Assembly: GCA_003116995.1 (NCBI GenBank)
Contig: BDSL01000136.1
Location: forward strand, 62,001-126,000
Length of the DNA stretch: 64,000 nt
Origin: Yamagishiella unicocca
Taxonomy: Eukaryota; Chlorophyta; Chlorophyceae; Chlamydomonadales; Volvocaceae
Direction: 5' to 3'
Shown piece by piece: positions 44,664 to 57,410 of the stretch; the first letter of the stretch is position 1; each line of letters starts with the position of its first letter. A program made the position numbers and the translations under genes. Under the pieces are notes generated by a model, which worked only from the letters and a program-made list of their open reading frames with translations, was not told the origin of the DNA and made no database searches.

Positions 44664-46157
44664 ATGCCGGCCGATCCACTGGACGAACTGGTGGACAGGA
44701 AGCAGGTAGGTCGGTCCCATTTCCCGTGGTGGGAAACACCGTTTAGCGCAGGCCGGAAAGTAGGATAATCGACATGCCTATTGCATGCGATTTAGGAATG
44801 GGCTTGGGCTGCTGATGTGCGGGTTCTGTCGACGCCAAGCTTCACGGCCGCGGCTTCCCCCTCCCCCCTCCCCCCTCCGTCCTCTTGCTTCCTCCTCCTC
44901 CCCATCCCATCGACAGGCCGTCCTTGCATTTGCGGCGGGTGTTGCAGTGGCCTTCTCCGCACGGAAGGGGATAATCGCCATGCGCGACGTGGTACAGGTA
45001 CAGAAATGCCGTAGAACCTCTGCACCCAGACTGCTGTAGCCGCAGCAGGCTGAAGCAGCCCAAAGGGAGGGATACAGCCTGTTGCAGGCTTGCAGCGGGT
45101 TAAGCAACGATGCTCTTAGCAGACTCCCCAATCAGAGCGCGACACCACTCGTAACTACGCAGTCGAGGCGTGACACCATTCGTAGAAACCTCGCCCTGCA
45201 GAGTGTCTCTCAACGGTGGTGTAGTCACGCCTGCAGCCCAATCCGGGGAGACGCAAGATGGTTTCCGGCCCTGAAGAAATCGCTCCGTCCTGTCCCCGCC
45301 CCCTGCCGCAGGTGCTCCACCCAGGGCTGCCGCTCCAGGCACTAGACGACGCGCTGCCCCTGGACGGCCCTCTTCCCGTCCTCGATGCAGCCCCCACTGC
45401 AGCTGCTGCTGGCGCCGCCGCGCTGGAGCCTCCTACGTGCGGCGTCCTCGAAGCCCTGACGCGGCGCATTTTCGTAGTCCTTGTGTGTCACGTGATGGAC
45501 GAGCAGAGCGCGGCAGCGGCGGAGGCGGCAGAGGCGCACTCGGCGAGACGAAGCGCGGACCGAGGGGGGGAGGGCGGGGAGCGAGGGGAGAGGGAGGGCG
45601 GGGAACGAAGGGGGGGCGGGCGCGAGGGCGGCGACGATGATGAGGGTTGCGGTGGTGATGGCGGGGTTGGGAATACCGTTGAGGCCGCCACCGCTGCTGC
45701 TGCTGCTGCTGCTCGCGCAAGCCATAACGCCAGGGCGGCAGCGGCGGATTGGGACGCGCTGCCGGAAGCCTCGCGAGGGGACTTTGCTGCCGCGGTGCGG
45801 CCTGTGGTGCTGGCGCTCGAGTCGCAGCAGCGGCGGCTGGCACGACCGCTATCGGACGGAGACATCTCGCAGCTGCTGGACTTGATGACGGCCCCAGCAC
45901 CCGCCCCAGATGCCGCCCTGTTGGGGCGGGATGCGGCGGCAGGTGATGAGGCGGCTGCGGGAGGTGAGGCGGAGGAGGGCGCGGCGGGCGGCAAGGCGGC
46001 GGGCATGAAGCGGAAGCGGTCGCGGTGGCAGATGCCGGAGCCGGAGGGCCCCCGCAGGTCGGTGTTGGCGCTGCTGACGTGCATGCCGACCGGGGGGAGT
46101 GGGCGGCCCCTGCAGCGGCCGAGTAGTAACGGGCGTTGCTGTCCCGACCGGGCATGA
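44664..46157 (+). CDS. Single-pass membrane-anchored protein, unknown function
   Basis: Three exons, all phase 0: 44664-44705 (MPADPLDELVDRKQ, GTAGGT donor), 44917-44997 (AVLAFAAGVAVAFSARKGI, one probable transmembrane helix) and 45312-46157, about 322 aa. After the anchor come LPLQALDDALPLDG, RRIFVVLVCHVMDEQS (hydrophobic), a Gly/Arg/Glu-rich low-complexity linker, poly-Ala encoded by (CTG)n, then a helical segment DWDALPEASRGDFAAAVRPV...RPLSDGDISQLLDLM, and a basic stretch MKRKRSR. The anchor-then-soluble design fits an organelle outer-membrane protein, but no family is recognised. The part from the CTG tract to beyond the stop is copied at 33.5-34.0 kb. Confidence 0.6.
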
Positions 46158-47442
46158 CTGATGTGGCATGACTGATGTTGCATGACTTTCTGTTATGTTC
46201 ATAGGGATTGTCGCCGATGCCCGAGGGTTGTGTGGCAGTGGGAGTTGAGCCCTGGCGGTGACGGGGGACAGAGGCACTGCGAAAGAGACCCGCGGGTCGA
46301 TGGTTCGGGACAGCGGTTTGGCGCTGGACCAATACGTCAGGTCCAAGCACCGACAAGACAGTTTTCATACCCACGTTTTACACGTGACAAGATCCCGGCG
46401 ATGCCTAATCGCTTCTTGGCAGCCGAGGCTCGTGGCAATGGTCGATTGCGGTGAAGGACGGTTTTATGCTTTTATCCCCTTGCTCCCCTTGCTAGTGATG
46501 TATCGGAAAGGTCATGAGATGTCCGAATTCCCTTGGACACCAACCCTGACACGTCCACACACTAGGTGGACTTCTTCGACAAGCCAGAGACAATATAAGT
46601 CCTGCAAAGCTGCATGCTAGCCGTTGCTTGATCGGCTGGACGGCTCCAGAACCGCAGGAGCCCTGGAAAGCATGGACATGGACATGCAAGCTGGCGGGGC
46701 AGAAGCACCTTCAATTGCCTCGTTGCACGCCGAGCCGCAAACACGGTGTGGCGCCATGGCGTGCTCAGTGACTTGTCCAAATGCGTCGGGGCTGTAGAGT
46801 ACTTGTGCTATCATTCCTGGGCGTGGTTCTTCTGCCCTTGACCTGTCGCTGGGTGCACTGGGGGTGTGACCACAGCCTCGGGGATTGCTGCTGCTGGCAG
46901 GCGGGGCTGTAGCTTACCTTAACTGACCCCAGCGACGATCACACGTGTCCCCATTTTAAACGAGACGAGCTGAAACCATTTTCATTATTCAGCATGCACT
47001 TTCATCATGCGATAGCTCACGGGCACAACCTCAAGTGTCGCGGCTCCGGAACCAGTGCCAGCAAAACGTCCATGACGGCAACGGCGCGCGGCAACGGCGC
47101 AACCCTCCAGTAGTTGGCAAGGAAACAATACGCTCATCAATTGGATGTTGTCAGGTGGAAGCATTATGCGTGCAGGGGCGAGCGGGAACTGGACGGGGCA
47201 CAGAGCCGCAAATGACAGTGCATGGGACTTGCCAGCCATCAGATACACTGCATATAGCCATATTGCGCACATCATACTCGATGACTCCGTTTTGTAATGG
47301 TCTGGCCTGATGGGTTTGGCTATTAAGAGGAGGGGTTCCGGTCGTACACTAGACATTCTTTTTTGTCCTCCTTGGCCTTCGAGGCGCATTGCACACCACC
47401 GGAAATTGCATCTCTGCACTATGCTTCGATCCACAGTGTTGT
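46158..47442. other. No firm gene
   Basis: 3' flank of the plus-strand gene (the first 42 bp are shared with the copy at 33.96 kb), then mixed sequence. A short minus-strand open frame starting at 46814 is possible coding but unsupported. The part near 47442 is the 3' flank of the minus-strand gene fragment. Confidence 0.35.
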
Positions 47443-47673
47443 TTAAAGCATAGCGTCTGCATGGCGTGCGCAGGATATGAGGGCTTCGAAGGCGCCTCCA
47501 ACCTGAGTAGCATACATTGCTTCGTCCACACATTGATAGTCAGTAGCATCCTCACTACAGGAGAAAGGACACCGTTAAACAAGTAGACATGTATCATTTC
47601 TACACACCGTCGTGCCTCTAAGGACTTCATGATATAGAAGCAGCCACTTTGCAGCAATTCCTGCAGCTTCTTG
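47443..47673 (-). CDS. Last two exons of an unidentified minus-strand gene
   Basis: Exon 47673-47608 reads KKLQELLQSGCFYIMKSLEA and joins in phase 2 to exon 47554-47443, which reads EDATDYQCVDEAMYATQVGG, then AFEALISCARHADAML and TAA. Borders are GTGTGT donor and CTGTAG acceptor. Other frames here are less protein-like. Upstream exons should lie at 47.8-48.2 kb but could not be fixed; an open segment ending at a GTAAGG donor near 47800 is a candidate. No family recognised. Confidence 0.45.
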
Positions 47674-48432
47674 CTAGCAATGGGGTGTGGAGCATCAGTT
47701 GTAAGTAGCGAGTTGCAAGTTTATGGGGCCGCGATTCCTGTTGGTCCCTTCCCCATCGTTTCGTCACCCTCGGCGCTCGCGTGCATAAATAAGCACCCTT
47801 ACCTCTGCGATGCTGGTTTATTTCGCAGGACGCGTCAGCGCGACATGCGCCTGTCCTACCGCCTAGGGATGAGGTAGGTCCCTTTCCGTCCAGTTGTCGG
47901 GGCCTCTCTACTCGATCGTTCACCTAAGTTAAATACCGTGTACCTCCTAAATTTGTCAATATTGTCCACAGCAGTTCCCTGTGTGCGCCGTCCGGCTGAT
48001 AGCTTCGTACAGCCACAACCATGGCAGCCTGCTCTTAACATAGCCAGGCCCAAAAGCGACTCCCAGCGTGTGGTCTGCCGTCCTTTCTTGCGACCCGCCA
48101 CCTCGCCAGATCGGCCATCCGGACGAAGTCCAACGACGCCCGCTCGCAAAACCCAAAACCTATGCGTTCTCCCTCCTCCAACTCATGTCATCGCTCACTG
48201 CGGCCCTCACTATGGCAGCTGATGCCATATTCTGACCCACCTGCCCGCAACGGCTTCCGGGGGCTGCCGGCGTTTCACAACAGCGCTGTGCTGCGCTGTG
48301 CCGCGTTGCCGTGATCCCTCGTCCCTGCACGAGAATCAGGACCGTGCCGGGTTCCTTGACCCCCGCAGCATTCAGCCGCACTGGCGCGTCACGCCTACCC
48401 TCTGAGCACACCTTACTCCTTGCGCGGCATGC
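47674..48432. other. 5' region of the HET-ankyrin gene and of the minus-strand gene
   Basis: Probably contains promoters and unresolved 5' exons on both strands. No complete model could be built. Confidence 0.35.
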
Positions 48433-51400
48433 ATGGAGCAGTGGGCGTGGCTGCCGTACACGTCCGCGCCTTTTACCAACCGCGCCCCGGTTTCCCCTCG
48501 CTCACACACACCCCTGGCCCCCCAGAACCTGCTGGCCAGCATCCCTCCGAATAAGGCCCTGGACGACCTGCCGGACTGCGTGTCCGACTTGCATCATGGA
48601 ATGCCAGCTATCCTTGCACAGGCGCCGATGCGCCTGATCAAGATTGTCAATCTGCTGTCATGGCCGAACGTGAAAGTGTACGAGGACATCGCCGCGTCCG
48701 CGTGTGTCAACGTGCCGTACGTGGACGTGGGTGAGGACCTCTGGGACCAGACCGCCGTGCTCAGCTGGAGGTGGGGAGCCAGCAAGCCGGCCAAGCTGGA
48801 GCGTGGCTTCTCACCCATGTTGGAAGCGCAGTTCCGGGAGCTGTGCGAAGCGCTGACCAGGCTTAAGGACCACGGCATAGTGTACGTGTGGATCGACTGG
48901 TGCTGCGTGCCGCAGTACAGCGCGAACTCCATGGTGGAGGTGATGCGCAGCAAGGTATTTTACGCGCGCGCCAGAGCCATGGTCATCATCCCGACGTTCC
49001 ACCCCATCCCAGCGGACGGCGTTGTGCGGCTGCTGTTAGTCAAGGCGGCGAGGTGCCTGAAGAAGCGCTCGCACAAGTCGTCGCAATGCGCGCTGGCAGC
49101 CAGCGTTGTCAACGGCATCCTGGCTCGGGAGATGGTGGCGGGCAGAGAATACTTCAGCAGAGTGTGGACGCTGGCGGAGCGAATGGCGCGGCACGGGCGC
49201 AGCGAGCAGCTGTGCAACTGGCTGTCGCTAGAGGCCTGGCTGGGCATGGTGGTGGACGCTATGCTGAAGAGCACGGAAGATAAGACCGCGTCGCAGATCT
49301 ACAAGAAGATCCTGGGGCGGGAAACCGGAGAGCTCCTGGACAGCATCCTCGCACCGCTGGCTGTGGCCGTCCAGACGGGTAGCATGCTCGTGTCTGAGGG
49401 CCTGGAGGACCTGGTGGCGCAACTCTTCGACATGGCCGCCGGCATGTGGCAGTCCGCCAGCATCCTGCAGGAGGCCCCCACCAGGTCCTGGCTGCTGTCG
49501 TACATGGAGGAAGCGCACACCGGCATCTACCAGGCGTGGAACGAGGGCGACAAGGTGTGGGCCGTTTACAGCTACTTTTGCTGGAAGCAGCTGGACCAGC
49601 TGTCGCAGGCGGGGCTCTTGGAGGCGCTGCAGGACCTGGCTCGAGTGGCTGGAGCCCACCGGGTTCAAATGCTGGGCCTGGCTGGGCGGCTAGGCATCCT
49701 GAAGATCATGCCCGTAGACGAGAACGATGCGAAGCTGTTCAGGGCCGCTGAGGAGGGCAGCCTCGAGGAGGTGCAGGAGCTGCTGAAGGCGGGCGCCAAC
49801 GTGCTGATGGTGAAGGAGGAGGAGGTGCGTGCGGGGGGCAGGAGGATGCGATGAGGAGGTGTTGTTCGGATGTGTTGGGTATAGTGGTGGGTTGGAGGGT
49901 GGGGTTGGAGCGTTGGGTGCGTCGGCGCTGGCCCTGGTTGGGCGGCTGCGTGTTCAGTAGATGTGACTCTGTCAGCCTTGGGCGCCCAGGTGCTGGGCCG
50001 CGAAGGGGCGCGTGCGGCTGACGAGCGACCCCTCCGAGGCTGGGTTCAGTCTCCAACGTCTCTAACGTGGCAGCAGCCACACCCCACGTGTGGCTGCTGC
50101 CACCAACCGCCGTAACCGCCCCCTCGTACCAACCGCCGCCACCCACCCACCCACCCACAGGAGAACATCACGGCTCTCTACGCCGCGTGCATGAAGGGGC
50201 ACCTGGAGGTGGCGCGGGCCCTGGTGGCGGCCGGCGCCAACGTTCACGCGCCCACAACTGTGAGGAGGTGTTTGTGCAGTGGTGTTGTGCAGTGGTGTTG
50301 TGCAGTGGTGTTGTGCAGTGGTGTTGTGCAGTGGTGTTGTGCAGTTGCGAGTAGGTTGGCATCGGGTTGGGGCCCACTGGGCGTTGTGGTAACCCGTGCG
50401 CATGTATCGGTTGGGGACGGGACATCTCGCGTGGCACAGACAGCACCACTGGGGTTTGACGCGCAGGGCCCACTTGCGCCCCCGAGCCTGACTGCAGGGC
50501 GCACGCGCCGACGTAGCGGGCAGGTAACGCAGGTGGTAAAGGGCGCGCTGCCTGAACCCGCGGCCCTGACGGCCCCTCCCCACCCTACCTGGCCCCTCCC
50601 CACCCTACCCGGCCCCTCCCCACCCTACCCGGCCCCTCCCCACCCCACCCGGCCCCTCCCCACCCCACCCGGCCCTACCCCGAGAAACTGTCCTGTACGC
50701 GCACAGTCTTGTCCCAGACATGCGGCCCCTTGCCCCCTCCCTGTGCGCAGTAACCCTCCACAATAGGCCCACACCTCTCTCTGCCCGGTCAAACCGTGTA
50801 CTCGGCTCCCAGCGGTGCCTCAGAAACCCGGTCGATGCCCCCCGACCGCCAGCACCACTGTCCGGGACGTCCAGCTTCATCCCGCTGTGTGTTCTCCCTG
50901 CCTCCCTCCCTGCCTCCCTCCCTGCCTCCCTCCCTGCCTCCCTCCCTGCCTCCCTCCCTGCCTCCCTCCCTGCCTCCCTCCCTGCCTCCCTCCCTGCCTC
51001 CCTCCCTGCCGCAGAACGGCTCCACGCCGCTGCACATGGCGGCCCGGAACGGCTTCGCGGATCTGACCAAGTACCTGCTGGAGGTGGGGGCAAACAAGGA
51101 AGCCACATTGAAGGTGAGGGACCTAGCCAGGTGTGCCAGATGTGTTCCAATGGAGCAGTCCAGCGCTCAGACCCATGGGCCTCCCTCTCAGCCCCCGGAC
51201 TCGCAGCCCCCGGACTCGCAGCCCCCGGACTCGCAGCCCCCGGACTCGCAGCCCCCGGTTTACGTGCAGCTCTCTGTGAAAGCTGCTGGTGTGGGCGGGG
51301 GGGTCCCCACTGCTGTCCCCCTGCCCCACTGCTGTCCCCCTGCTGCCGCCGCGGTGCACTCCAGGACGGCGCCACGCCGCTGTACATGGCCGCCGAGAAG

Positions 51401-54400
51401 GGCAAGACGGCGAGCTTGCAGGTCCTTCTGGACGCGGGCGCCAACAAGGACGTTGCAATCAAAGTGAGCGGGTTGGGGTCCGCGGTCAGGTGCTCCAGGG
51501 GGGGGGAGGCTCCTACATTGCAGGTTGGTGTCCGCATCCGTGCGCCACCTTAACCTGAACACCTGACCGGTAAACGCCGCCCTTTCACCCACAGCTCTCC
51601 TCTCATACCCTTTCATCCACGGCTTTCCTCTCATGCCCTCTCATACCCTCTCATACCCGCTCATACCCGCTCATACCCGCTCACCCGCAGCCCGAAGGGG
51701 ACACGCCGCTGATTATCTCCGTCTTGAATAACCACATAGAGGCGATGAAAATGCTCCTGGCCGCCAAAGCGGACGTGGACCAACAGTTGAAGGTGAGGCT
51801 GGTGGCGTGCAGGGTTGCAGCTGGTTGGGATTCGGCTGTCGATGCAACAAGGTCAAATGGTGTCTCTCGCGGCCTGGCGCTGTGGGCCGCTTGTGAAGGA
51901 AACGCGGAGTGCGTGCACCTCCTCCTTGCGGCGGGACACACACATAACCTCCCCCTCCCCTTCCCTCTCCCCCTCCCCCTCCCCCACCGCTGCAGGACGG
52001 AGCGACGGCGCTGTACATCGCCGCCGAGAAGGGTCGCCTGGAATTTTTGAAGGAGCTCATCAAAGCCAGGGCGAAGATTGATAGATGTATGCAGGTACGT
52101 GGGAGACACGTCACCGGTGCCAGGTGCCTGGCCCTGCGTGCCTGCCTGCCTGCACCTGCACGTGCTCGCGGTCGAGGTCGGGATGGGGGTCCTGTCATGT
52201 CTTGTCTTCCTATCGGTGCCAGAGCTCGGGAGCGGTCACCTGCCCGGCAGTCAACATGTGAGGCATCATCGCACACCGGTCCACTCTCGCGTCCTGGAAC
52301 TCGCGGCGACTCCGTTGGCGGCACCGGATGCGGCTACCCGCGCTGGCGCTGCCGGGCGGGGCACAGTCCCCGTTAGGGTGTCGGGTTCTGCCATTACTTC
52401 TCGGGTTCTGCCACAACTTTGCTGGCCCTGTTGCTGATCGGTTGCCCTCGCGCCCGCGCCCCGCCTGAACGCCGCCTCATGGCTACCAGAGTGGCGGCAC
52501 CCCCTTGTACATCGCCGCCCAACGCAACTTTCCGGAGGTGGCGAAAGCGCTGATTGCGGGGAAGGCCAACGTGAATGCCGCACGCAAGGTATGGTGGGGG
52601 TCCTCTGGGTGGCCGGACGGGGCAGGACAGCAAAGAAGCCCGTGGAAACGGCGTAGGAGAAAGAGAGAAGATTGTAATGGGGGGGAATGCTTCGAGGACG
52701 TGTTTCCGCTTGAATGCGGCGGACATGGGGCCCGATGGGGTGTTCCGCTTGAGCTGATCCGGAAGAAAACTTGGAATCCTGGCCCGCAAGGGTGCATGCT
52801 GTGTGCGGGTGGAGGGGGCCGCGTCACAGCACTTGCACGGGCGCTGCTCATGACGCGCGTATTGGGGGTCACGACGGTGCTTGATGACCGGTGACCACCG
52901 CACGATGCTGAGCGGCCCTACCACACCTTCCACTGTGCTGCTGCTCACACACGCGCGCGCTCCTTGTCCCTTTCGTTGTCCTTCGACATCACACAGGACC
53001 AGTCCACGCCGTTGTACGTCGCTTCCGAAGGGGGCCACCTGGCCACAGTGGAGGTCCTGCTGGAGGCGGGAGCTGACATTGAGGCTAGGTTCCAGGTGTG
53101 CACTCGTACGTTCGTACAGTGCGTTTTTTGTCGTGCGGCTTCGACGCGGCCGCGGAAGCTCACTGCTTCCTGGCGGCGCCACTGCGCCGCCGTTACTTTG
53201 CCCCACCGATTATTTGTTGTTGTCTGAACGTTGCTGTGAACGACAAGAGTGCGCCAAGTGCCGGAGTGTGGCAGCGACGGAGACCTCCTTCTGGGTCCCT
53301 CCGTGCGCCGGCGGGCCCAGGGCCACCACACGCGGACTGGGCACCTCCACCACCACCACCACCACCACCACCACCAGGCGTAGCGCCGCCTGCAATTGTC
53401 GTGCCGGCGGGTCGACCAGCCACCCATGCTACCCAACGGCCCAACGGCTGTCCCCATCGCGCCTTGCATGGCCACAATGTCCACTACTGCGGCAATGTGC
53501 CCCCACCGCCCCCGCCTCTCCGGCCTGCAGACCGGTGCGTCGTCCATCTACGTGGCCGCTCAGTGCAACAGGGCGGAGGTGGTCAAGGCCCTGATCGCCA
53601 AGGGCGCCAACAAGCTGATCAGGCTCAAGGTGAGGCAGTGAGGGCAGGCCTGTGGGAGGTGGACGGTGTGGCGGTGGCGTTGGAGACGTGCACCCTGGCG
53701 CACAGCGGGCGGGGGGTCACGAACTCGGACAGCAGCGGGCTCGAGGAAGACCCGTGGATTCCAGAAAGAACCGTTTAGAACAGACGTTTTGGGATGCATG
53801 CTGGAGAACTGGGTTGGGGATACGAAAGACAGCAGGGGGGGGTGGCACAGGATGCAGTGCACAGCAGGACACACCATCACGGTCTGCTTGCTCTGGTGGG
53901 GGCGGGGCCTCATTCGCTCGCGCGGGCAGCCGCATCACCCGCTGCCTGCTGAGTGCATGACGTGGGACCGTGCACACACACGCGCCCACCCCACGCGGAG
54001 CTCTATTGCCCCCACCCCGCGCCGCCCGCCCCGCTCCAGACCCACTCCAGACCCACTCCTGACCCCGCCCGCCTCCGGCCCCGCCGCCCGCACCTGCCTG
54101 CGCTCCAAACCGGTCTCACCTGCTCGCCCTATCCAATACCCGTGCTCCTGCGTTCTACACGCGTTGCTACGACCCCCCCCGCCCCGGCACTTGCAGGGCG
54201 GCTACACCCCCATCCACAGTGCCGCACTGGCGGGGCACGTGGAGGTGGTCCAGGTCCTCATCGAGGCCGGTGTGGACAAGAACTTACCGCTGGATGTGAG
54301 AGGGGTGTCATCCGCCGGGGCACTCGTGCGCGCTGTCCCCTTCCTCCTGGGCATCCTGCAGCTGCTCGCGCTGTCCCCTTCCTTCTGGGGCCTCCTGCAG

Positions 54401-55274
54401 CTGCTCGCGCTGTCCCCTTCCTTCTGAGGCCTCCTGCAGCTGCTCGCGCTGTCCCCTTCCTTCTGAGGCCTCCTGCAACTGCTCGCGCTTGCTGGCATGA
54501 GGCAAGGGAGGCCGCGCCGCAATCTCGCCGCCTAGCCGCACGCTCTCTGGCTCGGCCTCGGTCTCGGATGCGCTACATCGCCCTGGCGCTTCCGTCCCCT
54601 GCTTATGCCCGCCCACCCGCTCCCCCCTCCCCACCCGAGTAACCGGTTATGTTTTGTAATGCCCCCCCTCCCCACCCGCCCTCCCCCCTTCCCTCGAACC
54701 CCCCTCCCCTTGTGTCGCCATGCTCGTTGTTCTTGTTTCCACAGGACGGTGCCACGCCGATATATCTGGCTGCGGAGAAGGGCCATGCGCCGTTGGTCAA
54801 GTACCTGTTGGAGGCGGGGGCGGACAAGAACATAGCAGACGTGGTAAGGACGGGCGGCCACCTGTGCTTGACGGCTTGACTGGGGGGCGGTAGGGCGGGG
54901 GTGTTGGCAGGGAGTTCCCTTTGCATTGCGCTGCGGGACGGCCAGGGGGGAGGGGGGCCGACCAGGGGGGAGGGGGGGCAACCGGGGGGAAGCGCAGTTC
55001 CTCCGACGCCTCACCGCTAGGCAGCTAGCGATAAAGGAGGGGCCTAGGACCGCAGCTGCACCTGCAAGAGGGGCGGGCAACACCGAAGGGGCGAGATCGC
55101 GGGGGATGTTGGGGCTGCCGGGTTTCCACGGGTCCATCGAGCCCAACAGCATCTTCTGTCGGTTGGCGCTTGCTGACCAACCTGCCTGCGACCCGCCTCA
55201 CTGCCTTGCAGAATGGCAAGAGGCCGGCGGACGTCGCGAAGCAGGGTACGGGTGTCAAGGACATCCTAGCTTAG
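48433..55274 (+). CDS. HET-like domain plus ankyrin-repeat protein
   Basis: Twelve exons, all in phase 0: 48433-49824, 50161-50259, 51015-51113, 51365-51463, 51691-51792, 51996-52094, 52490-52588, 52997-53095, 53531-53629, 54197-54295, 54745-54843 and 55212-55274; 815 aa. Exon 1 encodes a domain with TAVLSWRWG (about residue 110) and, 50 residues later, GIVYVWIDWCCVPQ, then a FYARARAMVIIPTF strand. This matches the LSY.WG ... YLWID..CI.Q pattern of fungal HET incompatibility domains. A helical segment follows, then the first ankyrin unit begins (AKLFRAAEEGSLEEVQELLK). Exons 2-11 each encode one 33- or 34-residue ankyrin repeat (for example DGATPLYMAAEKGK...). The start may be later if an intron ends at CCCCAG 48524. 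Possibly a signalling or immune-type protein; that is inference. Confidence 0.85.
50264..50345. repeat. 15-bp tandem repeat in ankyrin-gene intron
   Basis: GTGCAGTGGTGTTGT is repeated about five times just after the exon-2 donor. Confidence 0.9.
50574..50690. repeat. 18-bp CCTCCCCACCCTACCCGG repeat in intron
   Basis: About six units in the same intron as the preceding array. Confidence 0.85.
50898..51010. repeat. 12-bp CCTCCCTCCCTG repeat before exon 3
   Basis: About nine units form an exaggerated polypyrimidine tract directly upstream of the CCGCAG acceptor of ankyrin exon 3. Confidence 0.9.
51190..51258. repeat. 15-bp CGGACTCGCAGCCCC repeat in intron
   Basis: Four to five units between ankyrin exons 3 and 4. 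Confidence 0.9.
53742..53832 (+). repeat. Dispersed short repeat, copy 2
   Basis: Contains GAAGACCCGTGGATTCCAG, an AACCGTTTAGAACAGACG block and GATGCATGCTGGAGAACTGG. Very similar to 13435-13545. It lies in an ankyrin-gene intron. Confidence 0.75.
54346..54490. repeat. 39-bp tandem repeat in intron
   Basis: Four units of TGCAGCTGCTCGCGCTGTCC plus 19 bp (CCTTCCTTCTGAGGCCTCC) lie after ankyrin exon 10. Confidence 0.9.
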
Positions 55275-57410
55275 GCGGAATTGCTGGAGTGAGGGGTTGC
55301 ACAGCGAGGGGTGTGGGGGGAGGGGGGTGCGGCCTGGTGTTGCGTCTGTGTATGTCTTTGTGTTGGTGTTGGTGTTCGTGATGATGGGCAGTGCGCACAG
55401 CGCACGTAAATGCTCTTCCGTGGTCGTGAGGCGGGGTCATGATTGGGATCAGGACTGGGGTGGTTGGAAGGGGGGTCGTGAGGCAGGGTCATGACTTGGG
55501 TGGTTAGAAGGGAGGTCGTGAGGCGGGCTCATGGGCGGCCACGGCAGCAGGTGGCGCAATGATGACACTGTGGCGCCACAACCGGGAAGCGGTGAATGTC
55601 GGACTGGAAGGAGAGCCGCTCGTGATGTGTGGTTGGGGGAGGGGGCCGAGGGGTGACTGCCCCAACAGCCCAAGCCGACTCGCATGGCACAGCAAGCGGC
55701 ATGATCGCGCACTGTGCTGGCAGTGTATTTGGCGCCCTGGGTGGGGGCGGGCGACTGAAAGGTCGCGAGGTTCACCGGCAGTGAGCGGCAGGCAGGACAC
55801 GGATCATGCATGCGCCACTGGATGTTGAGTCGTTTTGTTTACACGGAGGGGGAGGGTGGGAGGGAGGGGGAGGTCTCGTGGCATCGCTTTTACTCCCCTG
55901 GCACAACGAGGGTTCCCCTGCACCGCAGAGGGGTAGGTTGTCCGTATTCGGGGACTGCAGTGCCCCAAAGGGTAGGGGACTGGCCCCAGGAGGCAAGGCC
56001 AGGGTTCATTGGCCAGGGTGCAGGCATGGAGGCATGGCCAGGGTTCAACGGTGCATTTGTCATGTTGTTCCACATGTCATGTTGTGCTACATGCCCATGG
56101 CAACCGGCAAGAGACCGGAAGCCCAATGGCTTGTTAAGAAACCAGCCACCCCGGGTGGTCCTGGAGGGGCCGGGCCTGGGCTTACTGTTGAGGTGAGGTT
56201 GCTCACCATGCCAGCGGCCGCTGGGTGGTGTCTGGCGCTGGTGTGGAGCGGAGCGGCCTCACATGCCCGCACCACATAGCGGCCGGAGAGGGCTGGTCTG
56301 GCGTTCGGGTGCATGGCATCTGCTTGGGCTGGATGCCAGCTGCCGAGAGGCAGGCGATGTCCGTTGGAGGTAATCCAGCTGACTGGCTGGCCGGACATGA
56401 TGCTGAGACTGGCACCCCGGCAGCAGGGGTGATTCAAGTCGAGCGGTAGCTCGCGTGGGGGGGCCCTTACAGAAAATAACCGTGGAGGGGGGGAGTCGAC
56501 AAGGGGTGCAAGCGGCGGGTGATCGTCGTGGAGGGCGCGGCATCTGTTGTACATTGTGGGTCATTTGTGCCGCACACAAAATACGCTCGTACACGCGTCG
56601 AAGTTGTGAGTGAGGGGTGCCCGTGGAGGGGGGGGCCGCCATGGTTGGTTGGGCGGGGAGCTCTGTTTCATTCACGTGGGAAGGGCGGCTTTAGAGGCTC
56701 GCCAACTCACCCGCCGATGAGGGGGGGAACCACCGGCTGTAGCCGCGCCATTTCGCTGAGATGCGAGGAGGGCGGGCAGTGACTGCGCGCATGAACCCCT
56801 GGTGACGGACCGCTCGACGATAGCAATTTACCGTTGGAGTGTCGAACCCTTGAATTGTGCAGCTGGCGGCGCACATTTCGCATTTTGGTAGAACAACACG
56901 GTGCCACACACCTGCTTTGCAGCCGCGCTTTGGGGTGCGGCCTCGTGACCGTCTGTCTGTCTGTCGGTCTGTCGGTCTGTCGGTCTGTCTGTCTGTCTGT
57001 CTGCCTGTCTGGTATATGGCATGATGCGTTGTATGCGCCCGCCCGGCATAGCCGCTCTGCTGACGGGCGACTGGGACGGATGGTGGCGACCAAACGCACT
57101 GGCAGCCAGTGATAGTGGGCGGGATGGGGAGGTGGTCGACAGAGAACAGTCATACACGCCTAGAAAGTGTCGGGAGGCTCTCCACCACCACCCTCGCGCC
57201 GGCTGCATGACTAAAGTGTGGTGAATGAATGATGAATGCTCGTGTGGTTGACCCCCTACATCCCCGCGAGCCTGGCAGCACTTACTGTCGGGGGGGCCAG
57301 AGGTCTTTGCTGGTGGTCTGCCGGCAGGACACCCCCTCTGCGACAAACACTTTTAAGGTGACGATGAGGACCGCCTAGCCGCCATTGGCTCAGTCATAGG
57401 GCCCGCAACA
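55275..57410. other. 3' flank of the HET-ankyrin gene; no further gene recognised
   Basis: About 2.1 kb. It contains GTCGTGAGGCGGGGTCATGA-type repeats (55425-55535), otherwise mixed sequence with short chance frames. A GTCT tetranucleotide run lies at 56950-57010. Confidence 0.45.
56950..57010. repeat. (GTCT)n microsatellite with GTCG variants
   Basis: About 15 tetranucleotide units. Confidence 0.9.
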
